From positions 1-64,000 of the forward strand of contig NC_013740.1 of the NCBI RefSeq assembly GCF_000025305.1: a DNA stretch of 64,000 nt, given 5' to 3'. The position numbers were made by a program, and so were the translations under genes. Positions within the stretch are counted from its first letter, which is position 1; each line of letters opens with the position of its first letter. Below are positions 31,791 to 40,016 of the stretch, piece by piece. Source of the stretch: Acidaminococcus fermentans DSM 20731. Lineage in GTDB: Bacteria > Bacillota > Negativicutes > Acidaminococcales > Acidaminococcaceae. The notes beneath the pieces were generated by a model, which worked only from the letters and a program-made list of their open reading frames with translations, had not been told where the DNA came from and did not search any database.

Positions 31791-32318
31791 ATGCATTTTG
31801 AATATTGCCCCACCTGCGGCAGCCATCTCCAGTCCAAACCGGCGGGGGATGAGGGGCCGGTCCCTTTCTGCCCTGTATGCCAGCGGTACTGGTTCGATTT
31901 TTTCTACAGCTGCATCATCATCCTGCTGTGCAATGAACAGGACGAAGTGGTCCTGTGCAAACAGCCCCACCTGTCCCAGGAATACGAAAGCATCACCTCC
32001 GGGTTCATCATGCCGGGGGAAACTGCAGAAGAAACGGCCCACCGGGAAGTCCGGGAAGAACTGGGCCTGACCCTGGAACGGATGATCCCGGAAGGCACCT
32101 ACTGGTTCAGCAAGGGACAGATGCTCATGCACGGCTTTTTGGGCTTTGTCCGGAAGCAGCCTTTCCGGCTGTCCCAGGAAGTCACCTCCGCCCACTGGGT
32201 CCCCATCCTGGACCTGCCCCAAACTGCCTATCCGGAAACCCCGGAAAATGTGATCTACCCTCTGTGGCGGAAGCTGCTGGCCATGAAAGGGCTGGAAGAA
32301 CCGAAGAAAAGGAAATGA
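31791..32318 (+). CDS. Nudix hydrolase with N-terminal zinc ribbon
   Basis: A 175-residue protein. Four cysteines (Cys6, 9, 27, 30) form a zinc ribbon, followed by a Nudix domain. Its box is complete: Gly71, Glu77, Arg85, Glu86, Glu89, Glu90, Gly92 (GFIMPGETAEETAHREVREE). The layout resembles the NudC (NADH pyrophosphatase) C-terminal half. The NudC SQPWPFPQS motif is not seen, so the substrate is open. Confidence 0.85.
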   Translation: MHFEYCPTCGSHLQSKPAGDEGPVPFCPVCQRYWFDFFYSCIIILLCNEQDEVVLCKQPHLSQEYESITSGFIMPGETAEETAHREVREELGLTLERMIPEGTYWFSKGQMLMHGFLGFVRKQPFRLSQEVTSAHWVPILDLPQTAYPETPENVIYPLWRKLLAMKGLEEPKKRK

Positions 32319-32506
32319 TAAAACAATAATTTTAACAAAAGTTCGGAAATAAACGGAATATGTATACAGTATTTTCCCGACAGAAACATGGATTTTCCAT
32401 AGGAATTTGCTTATAATGAAACTGTGCTTTTTCTCATAAGCGTTCTGCCATTATTTCTTTAATGTACTGGAAAAAGCCAATTTCTCAAGGAAAGGATGTT
32501 GTTACT

Positions 32507-34051
32507 ATGACTGCAGGGACACAGGAAAAAACGAAGAAAAGTCTTATGGACCGTTTCCTGAACGCGGTGGAAGTGGCCGGCAACAAACTGCCGGATCCGG
32601 CAACCCTGTTCATTATCCTGGCGGTGATCGTCATTATCCTGTCAGCGATTTTCGGAAGCATGGGGGTATCGGCTGTCCATCCGGGCACGGGCAAGGAAAT
32701 CAAAGTGGTCAACCTGCTGACCGTGGATGGATTCCGGATGATGTGGAGCAAGGCCGTGACCAACTTTTCCACCTTCGCTCCTCTGGGTATGGTGCTGGTT
32801 TGTGTGCTGGGGGCCGGTGTGGCTGAAAAAAGCGGGTTCCTGGCAGCCTTCATGCAGAAGATGCTGGGGGATGCGGCTCCGGCTCTGGTGACCTGGGTGA
32901 TCATTTTCATCGGCATCAACGGCAACGTGGCCGGGGATGCGGCCTTTGTGGTGCTGCCGCCGGTGGCCGGGGTGATCTACCTGAGCATGGGGCGCCATCC
33001 GCTCCTGGGGGTCTTTACCGCCTTTGCCAGTGTGGCTGCCGGGTTCTGTGCCAATGTGATGCTGGGGATGAGTGATTCCCTGGCCTACGGGTTTACGGAA
33101 GCCGCCGCCAAGCTCATCGATCCCAGCTATCAGCAGACGCCGGCCATCAACTATTATTTCCTGGTGGTATCCTGTTTCCTGCTGAGCTTTGTAGGGACCT
33201 TCGTAACGGAAAAAATCATGGCGCCCCGGTTTGCCGGTGTGGACCTGAGCAAGTATGAAATCGACAAATCCCTGACGGAAATGACGCCCCGGAACAAGGC
33301 GGCGGTGAACAAGGCCATTGTGGCCACCCTGATTACCCTGGTGGTCATTGCCCTGCTGTGCGTGGGGGCTGACCCCATCCTGGGGGATCCCAAGACCCAC
33401 TCCATCATGAACGTGAAATCTCCCTTCATGACCGGCATCATCCTGATGGTGACCCTGGTGCTGTTTGTGCCCGGGGCGGTGTACGGCTTCGCTTCCGGCA
33501 AGTATAAAAACGACAAGGATATGTTTGCGGACATTTCCCAGGCTTTCAAGGATATTTCTTCCTACATCCTGCTGTGCTTCTTCTGTTCCCAGTTCACCAG
33601 TTATTTCGGCTGGTCCAAGCTGGGGCTGGTGCTGGCCATCAAAGGGGCTGCGGGACTGAAGGCCATGAACTTCACCGGGCTTCCGCTGATCATCGGTCTG
33701 GTGATCGTATCCTGCATCGTGAACATCTTCATCGGCTCCGCTTCCGCCAAGTGGGCCATCCTGGCACCGGTGATGGTGCCCATGATGATGCTCATGGGGT
33801 TTGACCCGGCTCTGACCCAGGTGGCCTACCGGATTGGGGACTCCCTGACCAACCCGCTGTCTCCCCTGTTCTATTATTTCCCTCTGATGCTGGGATTTGC
33901 CCGGAAGTATGAAAAGGACACCGGGATGGGCACCATCATCGCCAATATGCTGCCCTATTCCATCTGCTTTGCCATTGCCTGGCTGATTCTGCTGGCAGCC
34001 TGGGTGGTACTGGATCTGCCCCTGGGCCCCGGCGGCGGGATTTATCTGTAA
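32507..34051 (+). CDS. AbgT-family transporter (p-aminobenzoyl-glutamate type)
   Basis: A 514-residue inner-membrane protein with about 12 hydrophobic segments. The family pattern is clear: NKLPDPATLFIILA near the N-terminus, NGNVAGDAAFVVLPPVAGVI and GSASAKWAILAPVMVPM. AbgT proteins import p-aminobenzoyl-glutamate or export antifolates. Downstream M20 genes suggest uptake followed by hydrolysis to release glutamate, though terminators separate the two. The start at 32507 is set by AAAGGATG; an upstream ATG adds 15 residues without a ribosome site. TATAAT at 32412 may be its -10. Confidence 0.87.
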   Translation: MTAGTQEKTKKSLMDRFLNAVEVAGNKLPDPATLFIILAVIVIILSAIFGSMGVSAVHPGTGKEIKVVNLLTVDGFRMMWSKAVTNFSTFAPLGMVLVCVLGAGVAEKSGFLAAFMQKMLGDAAPALVTWVIIFIGINGNVAGDAAFVVLPPVAGVIYLSMGRHPLLGVFTAFASVAAGFCANVMLGMSDSLAYGFTEAAAKLIDPSYQQTPAINYYFLVVSCFLLSFVGTFVTEKIMAPRFAGVDLSKYEIDKSLTEMTPRNKAAVNKAIVATLITLVVIALLCVGADPILGDPKTHSIMNVKSPFMTGIILMVTLVLFVPGAVYGFASGKYKNDKDMFADISQAFKDISSYILLCFFCSQFTSYFGWSKLGLVLAIKGAAGLKAMNFTGLPLIIGLVIVSCIVNIFIGSASAKWAILAPVMVPMMMLMGFDPALTQVAYRIGDSLTNPLSPLFYYFPLMLGFARKYEKDTGMGTIIANMLPYSICFAIAWLILLAAWVVLDLPLGPGGGIYL

Positions 34052-34063
34052 GGGTATTTGGAA

Positions 34064-34148
34064 GGAACCCGGGTCGCGGGTTCCCTCAATGGAAAACGCA
34101 GCCGGAGGCTGCGTTTCTGTTCCAGGGCAAACGCCAGCCGCGTTTGCC
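34064..34148 (+). terminator. Three consecutive hairpins after the AbgT gene
   Basis: The stems are GGAACCC/GGGTTCC (34064-34084), AAACGCAGCC/GGCTGCGTTT (34094-34116, the best terminator) and GGCAAACG/CGTTTGCC (34126-34148). A repeat element follows immediately. Together they should isolate the transporter from the M20 genes. Confidence 0.7.
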
Positions 34149-34156
34149 TGTCTCCG

Positions 34157-34213
34157 TCCAGTGTCCAGTGACAAGAGAACAGTGACCGGGGGTGTGATTT
34201 TTTCACATCCTCC
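34157..34213. repeat. GTGAC-type tandem repeat plus hairpin
   Basis: Nearly the same sequence as 15220-15275: CCAGTG repeats, AAGAGAACAGTGAC, then a GGTGTGA / TCACATCC hairpin. Confidence 0.65.
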
Positions 34214-34237
34214 CGTTTATAGAAAGGACAAACGCTT

Positions 34238-34615
34238 ATGAGTTTACGGAAGGATAAAGCAAAGGAAATCGATTTTACCATCACCGTCCATGGGGTTTCG
34301 GCCCACGGTTCCACGCCCCATCTGGGGAAGGATGCCATTGTGGCGGCTTCGGCGGTGGTCCAGGCGGCCCAGACCCTGGTGAGCCGGGTGAACAATCCCC
34401 TCCGTCCCCTGGTCCTGGGGTTTGAAAGCGTCAGGGCCGGGAAACAGTTCAACATCGTCTGCGACAAGGTCCAGCTGACCGGCTGTCTCCAGGCCTACGA
34501 CGACGAACTGCTCATGGACATGGCGGACAAACTGAAGAAACTGGCCCGGCGGACGGCGGAAACTTTTGACTGCCGCAGCGAAATGGCCCTGCTGCCGGAA
34601 GGGGGCGCCTGCTGA
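34238..34615 (+). CDS. Solitary M20 peptidase dimerisation (lid) domain
   Basis: A 125-residue protein equal to just the lid/dimerisation domain of an M20D amidohydrolase. It has TITVHGVSAHGSTPHLGKDA (about 14-33) with the conserved lid His23, and ends at the boundary where the polypeptide would return to the catalytic domain. Both metal-binding halves are absent. It has its own AAAGGAC ribosome site and overlaps the next M20 gene by one base (TGATG), so it is translated in step with it. It may be the decayed remnant of a former M20 gene whose 5' part was replaced by the repeat-rich sequence upstream, or a functional accessory subunit. Confidence 0.7.
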   Translation: MSLRKDKAKEIDFTITVHGVSAHGSTPHLGKDAIVAASAVVQAAQTLVSRVNNPLRPLVLGFESVRAGKQFNIVCDKVQLTGCLQAYDDELLMDMADKLKKLARRTAETFDCRSEMALLPEGGAC

Positions 34616-35790
34616 TGGACGTAAAGGCCCTGGCGGCTGACGAAAAAGCGTACATCCTGGAACAGCGGCACTGGCTCCATGCCCATCCGGAACTGGGGCG
34701 GGAAGAAAAAAACACCACCGCCCACATTGCGGCGGAACTGGAAAGAATGGGGATCCCGGTCCAGACTTTCCCGGATATCACCGGCTGCATCGGCACCATC
34801 CAGGGGACCAAGGGGCCGGGAAAGACACTGATGCTCCGGGCGGACATCGATGCCCTGCCCATCCAGGAGGCGGATCTGACCAAAACCTATGCCTCCCAGA
34901 ATCCCGGGGTCATGCATGCCTGCGGGCACGACTGCCATACGGCCATGCTCCTGGGAGCGGCCAAAATCCTCAGCGCCCACCGGGATGCCTTTCCAGGCAA
35001 GGTGAAACTGCTGTTCCAAATGGGGGAAGAAATCGGCACCGAGTCCCGTCATTATGTGGAAAAGGGTTGCCTGGATGATGTGGACGCCATTTTCGGCATG
35101 CATATCTGGGCCCTGCTGGATGCCGGGACCGCCAATCTGGAAGACAGGGAACGGATGGCCTGCAGCGACCGGTTCACCCTTACCCTTACCGGGAAAACGG
35201 CCCTTTCCGATGCCCCGGAACAGGGAGCGGATCCCCTGGCGGCGGCTGCCTCCGTGGTCATGGGGCTCCAGCAGCTGGTGAGCCGGCAGAACGACCCGGA
35301 AAACACCTTTGTGCTCACGGTGGGGATGATGAACAGCGAAGGGAACAAAGGAGAGCTGGCCCGGTCCGTCCAGCTGGTGGGCACCACCCGGACCTTCAAC
35401 AAGGCTTTCCGGAAGACCCTGCCGGAGAAAATCGAAAAAGTGGCCCGGGCCTTTGGGGAAGGGCTGGGGTGCCAGGTGGACTGCACCTATTTCTTTGGGC
35501 CCGCCCCTCTTATCAACGAACACCGGAATCTGAACGATTGCGGGCGGAAAGCGGTGGCCCGGATTATGGGGGACAAAGCCCTGGTTCCCATGGAAAAGCA
35601 GATGGGGGCGGAAGATTTTTCCGTGTTCATGGAAAAGGTCCCCGGGGTGTTTCTGTTCCTGGGAGCCAGGAACAAAGAAAAGGGCATCTGCTGCGTCCAT
35701 CACCATCCCGGATTTGAAGTGGACGAAGACGTGCTGCCCAACGGGACGGGAATCGAGGTCCAGTTTGCGCTGGAGTATTTGAATGGATGA
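34615..35790 (+). CDS. M20 amidohydrolase (AbgB/HipO-like)
   Basis: A 391-residue metal-dependent amidohydrolase. Metal-site motifs are HAHPELG (22-28), RADIDALPI (75-83), HACGHDCH (101-108), GEE (137-139) and His163. The C-terminal AEDFSVF matches the family. Likely substrates are N-acyl or aminobenzoyl amino acids. The lid domain is present, but its conserved GxxxHxSxP reads GKTALSDAP (193-201), with Leu197 in place of His. That His reaches into the partner subunit in related enzymes. The solitary lid protein translated just upstream retains His at the aligned position. Confidence 0.85.
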   Translation: MDVKALAADEKAYILEQRHWLHAHPELGREEKNTTAHIAAELERMGIPVQTFPDITGCIGTIQGTKGPGKTLMLRADIDALPIQEADLTKTYASQNPGVMHACGHDCHTAMLLGAAKILSAHRDAFPGKVKLLFQMGEEIGTESRHYVEKGCLDDVDAIFGMHIWALLDAGTANLEDRERMACSDRFTLTLTGKTALSDAPEQGADPLAAAASVVMGLQQLVSRQNDPENTFVLTVGMMNSEGNKGELARSVQLVGTTRTFNKAFRKTLPEKIEKVARAFGEGLGCQVDCTYFFGPAPLINEHRNLNDCGRKAVARIMGDKALVPMEKQMGAEDFSVFMEKVPGVFLFLGARNKEKGICCVHHHPGFEVDEDVLPNGTGIEVQFALEYLNG

Positions 35791-35850
35791 GGGTCGCGGC
35801 CCGGGACTCGTGACCCGTGACCGGGGATGTGAATTCTTTCACACCCCCCC
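35790..35850. repeat. GTGAC-type tandem repeat plus hairpin
   Basis: CTCGTGACCCGTGACC repeats precede GGGGATGTGAA / TTCACACCCC. Related to 15220 and 34157. The hairpin and following T-run act as a terminator for the M20 gene. Confidence 0.6.
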
Positions 35851-35867
35851 TTTTTTCGTGGTATAAT
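35823..35867 (+). promoter_or_regulatory. Terminator fused to the murI promoter
   Basis: GGGGATGTGAA / TTCACACCCC followed by TTTTTT ends the M20 transcript. TTCACA within its 3' arm (35838-35843), 18 bases before TATAAT (35862-35867), could be the -35 of murI. Confidence 0.5.
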
Positions 35868-35918
35868 ATATTTTCCTGAAGTGGTTCAACGGTATTTACA
35901 CAAGCAAGGAGGGGTTCC

Positions 35919-36713
35919 ATGAACAGACTAGATCCCATTGGTGTTATCGATTCCGGGGTGGGGGGACTGACGGTCCTGAAGTGGCTCCAGGAGAAGATGC
36001 CCCATGAACGGTTCATTTTCATCGGGGATACGGCCCGTACTCCCTACGGCAACCGGTCCCGGGAAGAAATCCAGGGATTTGTGGGAGAAATGACCGCCTG
36101 GCTGAACCGGCGGAACATCAAACAGCTGGTGGTGGCCTGCAACACCATTACGGTACTGGGCACCGACGTGATCAAAAACGGGTATGATTTCTCCGTCATC
36201 GGCATGAAAAAAGGGGCCCATATGGTGGAAGGGGTCACCCGAAACAAAAAAGTGGGATTCCTGGCCACGGATTTCACGGTGGCTTCCGGGGCCCACAAAA
36301 AGGAAATCCAGGAAATGGATCCGGAAATCCAGGTGTTCGGCCAGGGTTGTCCCAAATTCGTCCCGCTCATTGAAGGGGAACAGTTCGGCAGTCCGGAACT
36401 GGCGGCGGCCATCAAAGAATATACGGATAAACTGAAGGAATATGATGTGGATACGGTGATGCTCTCCTGTACCCATTATCCCTTTGTGGAAAAGGAAATC
36501 CGGGAAGCCTTCGGGCCCGGGGTCACCATCCTGGATCCGGCGGAACGGACGGTCCAGGCGGCCATGGAAGACCTGAAGCAGCGGCGGCTGAACCGGGAAA
36601 CCGGCCTGGGCCGGGCGGAAGTGTGTTTCACCGCCGACCTGGAACGGGGCAAGCGCCTGGCAGCCCGGATGCTGGATATGAACCAGTGTGATTTCCGGCT
36701 GATCCATTTGTGA
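35919..36713 (+). CDS. murI: Glutamate racemase
   Basis: A 264-residue racemase that supplies D-glutamate for peptidoglycan. Motifs are IDSGVGGLTVLK near the start, the catalytic Cys74 in ACNTIT (usually CNTAT) and Cys184-His186 in SCTHYP. The GDTARTPYG loop is typical. A strong AAGGAGG precedes the ATG. Confidence 0.94.
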   Translation: MNRLDPIGVIDSGVGGLTVLKWLQEKMPHERFIFIGDTARTPYGNRSREEIQGFVGEMTAWLNRRNIKQLVVACNTITVLGTDVIKNGYDFSVIGMKKGAHMVEGVTRNKKVGFLATDFTVASGAHKKEIQEMDPEIQVFGQGCPKFVPLIEGEQFGSPELAAAIKEYTDKLKEYDVDTVMLSCTHYPFVEKEIREAFGPGVTILDPAERTVQAAMEDLKQRRLNRETGLGRAEVCFTADLERGKRLAARMLDMNQCDFRLIHL

Positions 36714-36714
36714 G

Positions 36715-36776
36715 AGAGGGGGATTCACACCTCCGGCCGCGGGCTGCGACCCGCGACCAGAGCTCTCTTTCCCCCC
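36715..36776. repeat. Divergent hairpin/repeat after murI
   Basis: GATTCACACCTCC followed by CGCGGGCTGCGACCCGCGACC and an AGAGAG/CTCTCT outer pairing. It shares the TTCACACC core with the GTGAC repeat family and probably terminates murI. Confidence 0.45.
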
Positions 36777-36805
36777 TTGAACAATCCCCGGAGATATGGT
36801 ATAAT
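36777..36805 (+). promoter_or_regulatory. tRNA-Thr promoter
   Basis: TTGAAC, 17 bases, TATAAT, 14 bases before the tRNA. Confidence 0.8.
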
Positions 36806-36818
36806 TCTCCTGTTCAAT

Positions 36819-36894
36819 GCTACTGTAGCTCAGCTGGTAGAGCATCTCATTCGTAATGAGAGGGTCGTAGGTTCGAATCCTATCAGTAGCTCCA
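36819..36894 (+). tRNA. tRNA-Thr (anticodon CGU)
   Basis: A 76-base cloverleaf: acceptor GCTACTG/CAGTAGC, D arm AGCTCAGCTGGTAGAGC, anticodon stem TCTCA/TGAGA with loop TTCGTAA, T arm GGTTCGAATC and encoded CCA. It reads ACG codons. Confidence 0.95.
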
Positions 36895-36904
36895 GATGCC
36901 ATAC

Positions 36905-36933
36905 AAGCCCGTCACTTTGGTGGCGGGCTTTTT
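36905..36933 (+). terminator. Terminator after tRNA-Thr
   Basis: AAGCCCGTCAC / GTGGCGGGCTT stem followed by TTTT. Confidence 0.85.
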
Positions 36934-36999
36934 TGCGTTTGACATCTTTCCCAAAATTCGGCATAATGAAAAATAAACTGTTCCGGAGGTGCTCCTGCT

Positions 37000-37914
37000 G
37001 TGGCCCAAATCCTGCTGCCCCTGTTCCTGTTCTGCGTGTCCCTGCTGCCGGCGGCCTATCTCCGCTATTACCCTTTTCGGTCCATTGTACGGCCTTCCAC
37101 CCGCCATTTCCTGCTGTGCGGGCATTTGTACATTTTCCTGTTCGAATTTGTCCTGCTGGCCGGTCTTTTTGGCCGGGGGCTCATGAAATTTGAAACCGGC
37201 ACCTTCCAGTTCCTGTATTATTTCTGCTATCTGCCCTATCTGCTGCTGCTGGTGTTCACCGTCCGGCCTTTCTGGCTCCGGCATCTGTTCGTACTGGGGC
37301 TCCAGGCCATTTACATGATCCTTATCCATACCCTGTGTCTGGAAATCTTCAAATTGTTCCTGCCGGAGGCCTGGCATACCAACCGGGTCCTGCCCTATTT
37401 CTCTCTGTATCTGGGGCTGTTCCTGCTGGGGATGCCCCTGGCCCTGAAGGTATTGGGAAAACTGTTTACCCGGGAACAGCTTACATCCCCCCGGCCTGCT
37501 TTCTGGACCTGGCTGGGGCCCATTCCGCTCCTGCTGTGCTACTACCATGCCAATCAGGGCTATTTCATCCTGGATCCGGAGATCCTGTTCCATCCTTTTT
37601 TCCAGTTGTATATCCTGATTACCCTGGGGATGCTGGTGAGTGTGGCTTTGCTGCTGGTCCGGTCTCTTCAGGGAGGGCTTCGGCAGACCCAGACCATGCT
37701 CCAGGTGAAGGAACAGAATCTCCGGCTCCAGGGTCAGCTGAATGTCCTGAACGATTACGCGGCCGCGCTCCGGAAAGAACAGCAGGAACTGGCCATCCTC
37801 CGGCATGACAGCCGGCATCAGCTGCGCCTTCTGGGGGAATTGGCGGAGAACGGTCAGTTTGGGGAAGCGGAAAAGCATCTGCTGAAGCTGCGGAAAGAGG
37901 TGGCGGATAAATGA
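37000..37914 (+). CDS. Membrane sensor with phospho-acceptor His but no ATPase domain
   Basis: A 304-residue protein with about seven membrane segments (residues 1-220), a coiled-coil linker (about 222-262) and a short helix-hairpin, ILRHDSRHQLRLLGELAENG (266-285). This is the acceptor box of AgrC/LytS-type histidine kinases, with His269 as expected acceptor. It stops about 35 residues later with no HATPase domain. The start is a GTG with GGAGG ten bases upstream. It overlaps the next gene by four bases (ATGA). It is likely one half of a two-protein sensor, with the ATPase supplied by the neighbour. Confidence 0.75.
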   Translation: MAQILLPLFLFCVSLLPAAYLRYYPFRSIVRPSTRHFLLCGHLYIFLFEFVLLAGLFGRGLMKFETGTFQFLYYFCYLPYLLLLVFTVRPFWLRHLFVLGLQAIYMILIHTLCLEIFKLFLPEAWHTNRVLPYFSLYLGLFLLGMPLALKVLGKLFTREQLTSPRPAFWTWLGPIPLLLCYYHANQGYFILDPEILFHPFFQLYILITLGMLVSVALLLVRSLQGGLRQTQTMLQVKEQNLRLQGQLNVLNDYAAALRKEQQELAILRHDSRHQLRLLGELAENGQFGEAEKHLLKLRKEVADK

Positions 37915-39260
37915 GCCCGCTTTTTGAAACCATTTTGGGCCCGTTGGTCTTTGTGCTGATCTTCCAGCCCTTTTACCTGCTCCAGATCCTTCCCTTCTGG
38001 AATTTTCTGGAGCCTGACCGGAAAAAATTCATCCGGAACGGCTGGCTGCTCCTGTTTTTCCTGGACGTGGGGCTGACCATGGGACTGGTCCGGTCCGGTG
38101 TTTTTTCTTCCATTCCCCGGGCCTACTGGGCCTGCGGCTATATCATCTGGATTCCCCAGTTCCTGCTGAGTTTTTTGACCACCCGGAAGTACTGGGTGGG
38201 GCATCTGTTCATCCTCTCTTTCCGGGTCCTGCTTTCCAGCTGTTTTTATACTTTTCTCTGGCACTTTTTTCTGTATTTCTGGCCGGAAAGCGCCTTTTCT
38301 TCCATGTATTTCTGGCAGATTTTATTCTATGGAGCAGAATGCCTGCTGATTTTCCCCTTTGTTCTCCGGTTCCTGACCCGGACCTTCAGCCATTTCCGGG
38401 AGGCTGCGGCCCGTCGGTACTGGCGGCTGACGGCCCTGATCCCCATGGTGCTGGCAGGAGAAACCCTGTATGTGAGCGTGTACGATTCCCAGGAACGGTA
38501 TTTCGATCTGCTGGAAGCCCGGATCCTTCTGCTGCTGATAACGGTGCTGATCATGGCCAGTATCCGCACGGCCCAACAGGAAGTTTATGACGAAATCAGC
38601 GCCCGGGAAGAAAAACACCAGCTGGAGCAGCAGGTGGTGTCCGCGGCCAACTATGTAAAAATGTCCCGGGAATCCCGGCAGCGGCTGGAAGCCATCTACC
38701 GGGAAAAACGGGACCATCTGGATCAGCTGCTGGACCTGGTCCGGCGGAAGGACCGGGTGGGCGTGCTGACTTATATCGAAGAACTGGGAGAAGAATTCAA
38801 CAGCACCAAACTGCCCCAGTACTGCCGGAATCCCCTGATCAATGCGGCCCTGACCGTGTATCTCTCCCGGGCACGGGAAGAAGGAATCCCCACCACCGTT
38901 TCCGTGGACCTGCCCCAGGATCTTATCTGTAGCGGGGATCTTTCTATTGTCCTTTCCAACCTGGTGGAAAATGCCCTGATTGCCAGCGAAAAGCAGCCGG
39001 AGGACCGGCGGAATATCACGGTGTTGGCCCTGCGCCATGGGGATATGCTGAACATCCTGGTGAAAAACATGTTCGATGCGCCGGTGCAACTGGGCGAGGA
39101 CGGACTTCCGGTGACTCACGTGAAGGGCCACGGCATCGGCATGAAATCCCTGGCCCGGTTCCGGGATAAATACGGAGCCAGTGTCCTGTGCCAGCAGAAA
39201 GAAGGCTGGTTCCTTACCTACCTCCAGCTGGACATGCGGGCGAAAGGAGTGGGAGATTAA
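37911..39260 (+). CDS. Membrane histidine kinase with ATPase domain but degenerate His box
   Basis: A 449-residue protein built like its upstream neighbour: about six or seven membrane segments (1-215), a coiled coil, then a kinase core. The ATP-binding domain (about 335-440) has the N box SNLVENALIAS (Asn350, Asn354) and the glycine box GHGIGMKSL (406-414). It therefore belongs to the AgrC/CitA-like HATPase group. At the acceptor box it reads YREKRDHLDQLLDL (263-276), which aligns without gaps to RHDSRHQLRLLGEL of the neighbour but has Arg264-Glu265 in place of His-Asp. It probably phosphorylates the partner's His rather than its own. Confidence 0.8.
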   Translation: MSPLFETILGPLVFVLIFQPFYLLQILPFWNFLEPDRKKFIRNGWLLLFFLDVGLTMGLVRSGVFSSIPRAYWACGYIIWIPQFLLSFLTTRKYWVGHLFILSFRVLLSSCFYTFLWHFFLYFWPESAFSSMYFWQILFYGAECLLIFPFVLRFLTRTFSHFREAAARRYWRLTALIPMVLAGETLYVSVYDSQERYFDLLEARILLLLITVLIMASIRTAQQEVYDEISAREEKHQLEQQVVSAANYVKMSRESRQRLEAIYREKRDHLDQLLDLVRRKDRVGVLTYIEELGEEFNSTKLPQYCRNPLINAALTVYLSRAREEGIPTTVSVDLPQDLICSGDLSIVLSNLVENALIASEKQPEDRRNITVLALRHGDMLNILVKNMFDAPVQLGEDGLPVTHVKGHGIGMKSLARFRDKYGASVLCQQKEGWFLTYLQLDMRAKGVGD

Positions 39261-39293
39261 AAGGACTGTTGCCTGTGCAACAGCCCTTTATTT
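39260..39293. terminator. Bidirectional terminator between kinase and response regulator
   Basis: AAAGGACTGTTGC / GCAACAGCCCTTT stem. The response-regulator stop codon (39288-39290) lies inside it. Confidence 0.75.
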
Positions 39294-40016
39294 CGGTGCA
39301 AACATGAACTGGAAATACTGTTCCTGGAAATCCCGGTATTTCCGCTTGCCCAGGGGAATCTGGTGGCCCTGGATCTCCACGTAGTCGGTTTTGATCATGT
39401 GGATGGCGGAAAGGTTCACCAGGTAGCCTTTGTTGGGAGATACGAACTGGCCCGGAGCAATCTTGTCCAGATCCGTCTTCATTTCCTGGCCGGATTTCCG
39501 GGTTTCCAGGGTACTCCCGTCAGCCAGGTACACTTCCAGTACATGGCCGTGGCTTTCCAGGAAGAGAATCTGGGCGATTTCCTCCACCCGGACGCCCCCT
39601 CCCACCAGCCGGAAAATGACCTTGGCGCTGTTCCGCTGGCGGATGTAGGCAATGGCACGGTCCATGGCCTTGGAGAACTGGGCCTGGGTAAAGGGCTTCA
39701 GAAGATAATCCGTGGCTTTCACCTCAAAAGCTTCTACGGCGAATTCGTCGCTGGTGGTGAGGAAAATGATCTCCGCCCGGCTGTGGTGGTCCCGGAGTTC
39801 CCGGGCCACGTCGGTGCCCAAAATCCCGGGCATGCACACATCCAGAAGTACGATATCGAAGAAATCCCCTTTGTCCACCGCTTCTATAAAAGCGAAGGCG
39901 TTTTCAAAAGTCTGATAGTCTACATGCTCTTTGCGGTTCTGGAAGTATTTCTCTGAAGCTTCCCGGATCTTCTGGATCTGGTCGGCCTGGTCATCACAAA
40001 TGGCAATGTGCAGCAT
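39288..40016 (-). CDS. LytTR-family response regulator
   Basis: A 242-residue AgrA/LytR-type regulator. The receiver domain (1-120) has the acidic pair CDD at 7-9, the phospho-acceptor Asp59 in LLDVCMPG, a Thr in LTTSDE and Lys in DYLLKPF. The C-terminal LytTR DNA-binding domain (about 138-240) has FLESHGHVLEVYLADG and FVSPNKGYLVNLSAIHMI. AAGGAGG precedes ATG 40016. It converges on the two sensor genes, so it is the expected partner. The gene faces the large adhesin across a 548-base spacer, a candidate target. Confidence 0.92.
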   Translation of the reverse strand: MLHIAICDDQADQIQKIREASEKYFQNRKEHVDYQTFENAFAFIEAVDKGDFFDIVLLDVCMPGILGTDVARELRDHHSRAEIIFLTTSDEFAVEAFEVKATDYLLKPFTQAQFSKAMDRAIAYIRQRNSAKVIFRLVGGGVRVEEIAQILFLESHGHVLEVYLADGSTLETRKSGQEMKTDLDKIAPGQFVSPNKGYLVNLSAIHMIKTDYVEIQGHQIPLGKRKYRDFQEQYFQFMFAPK

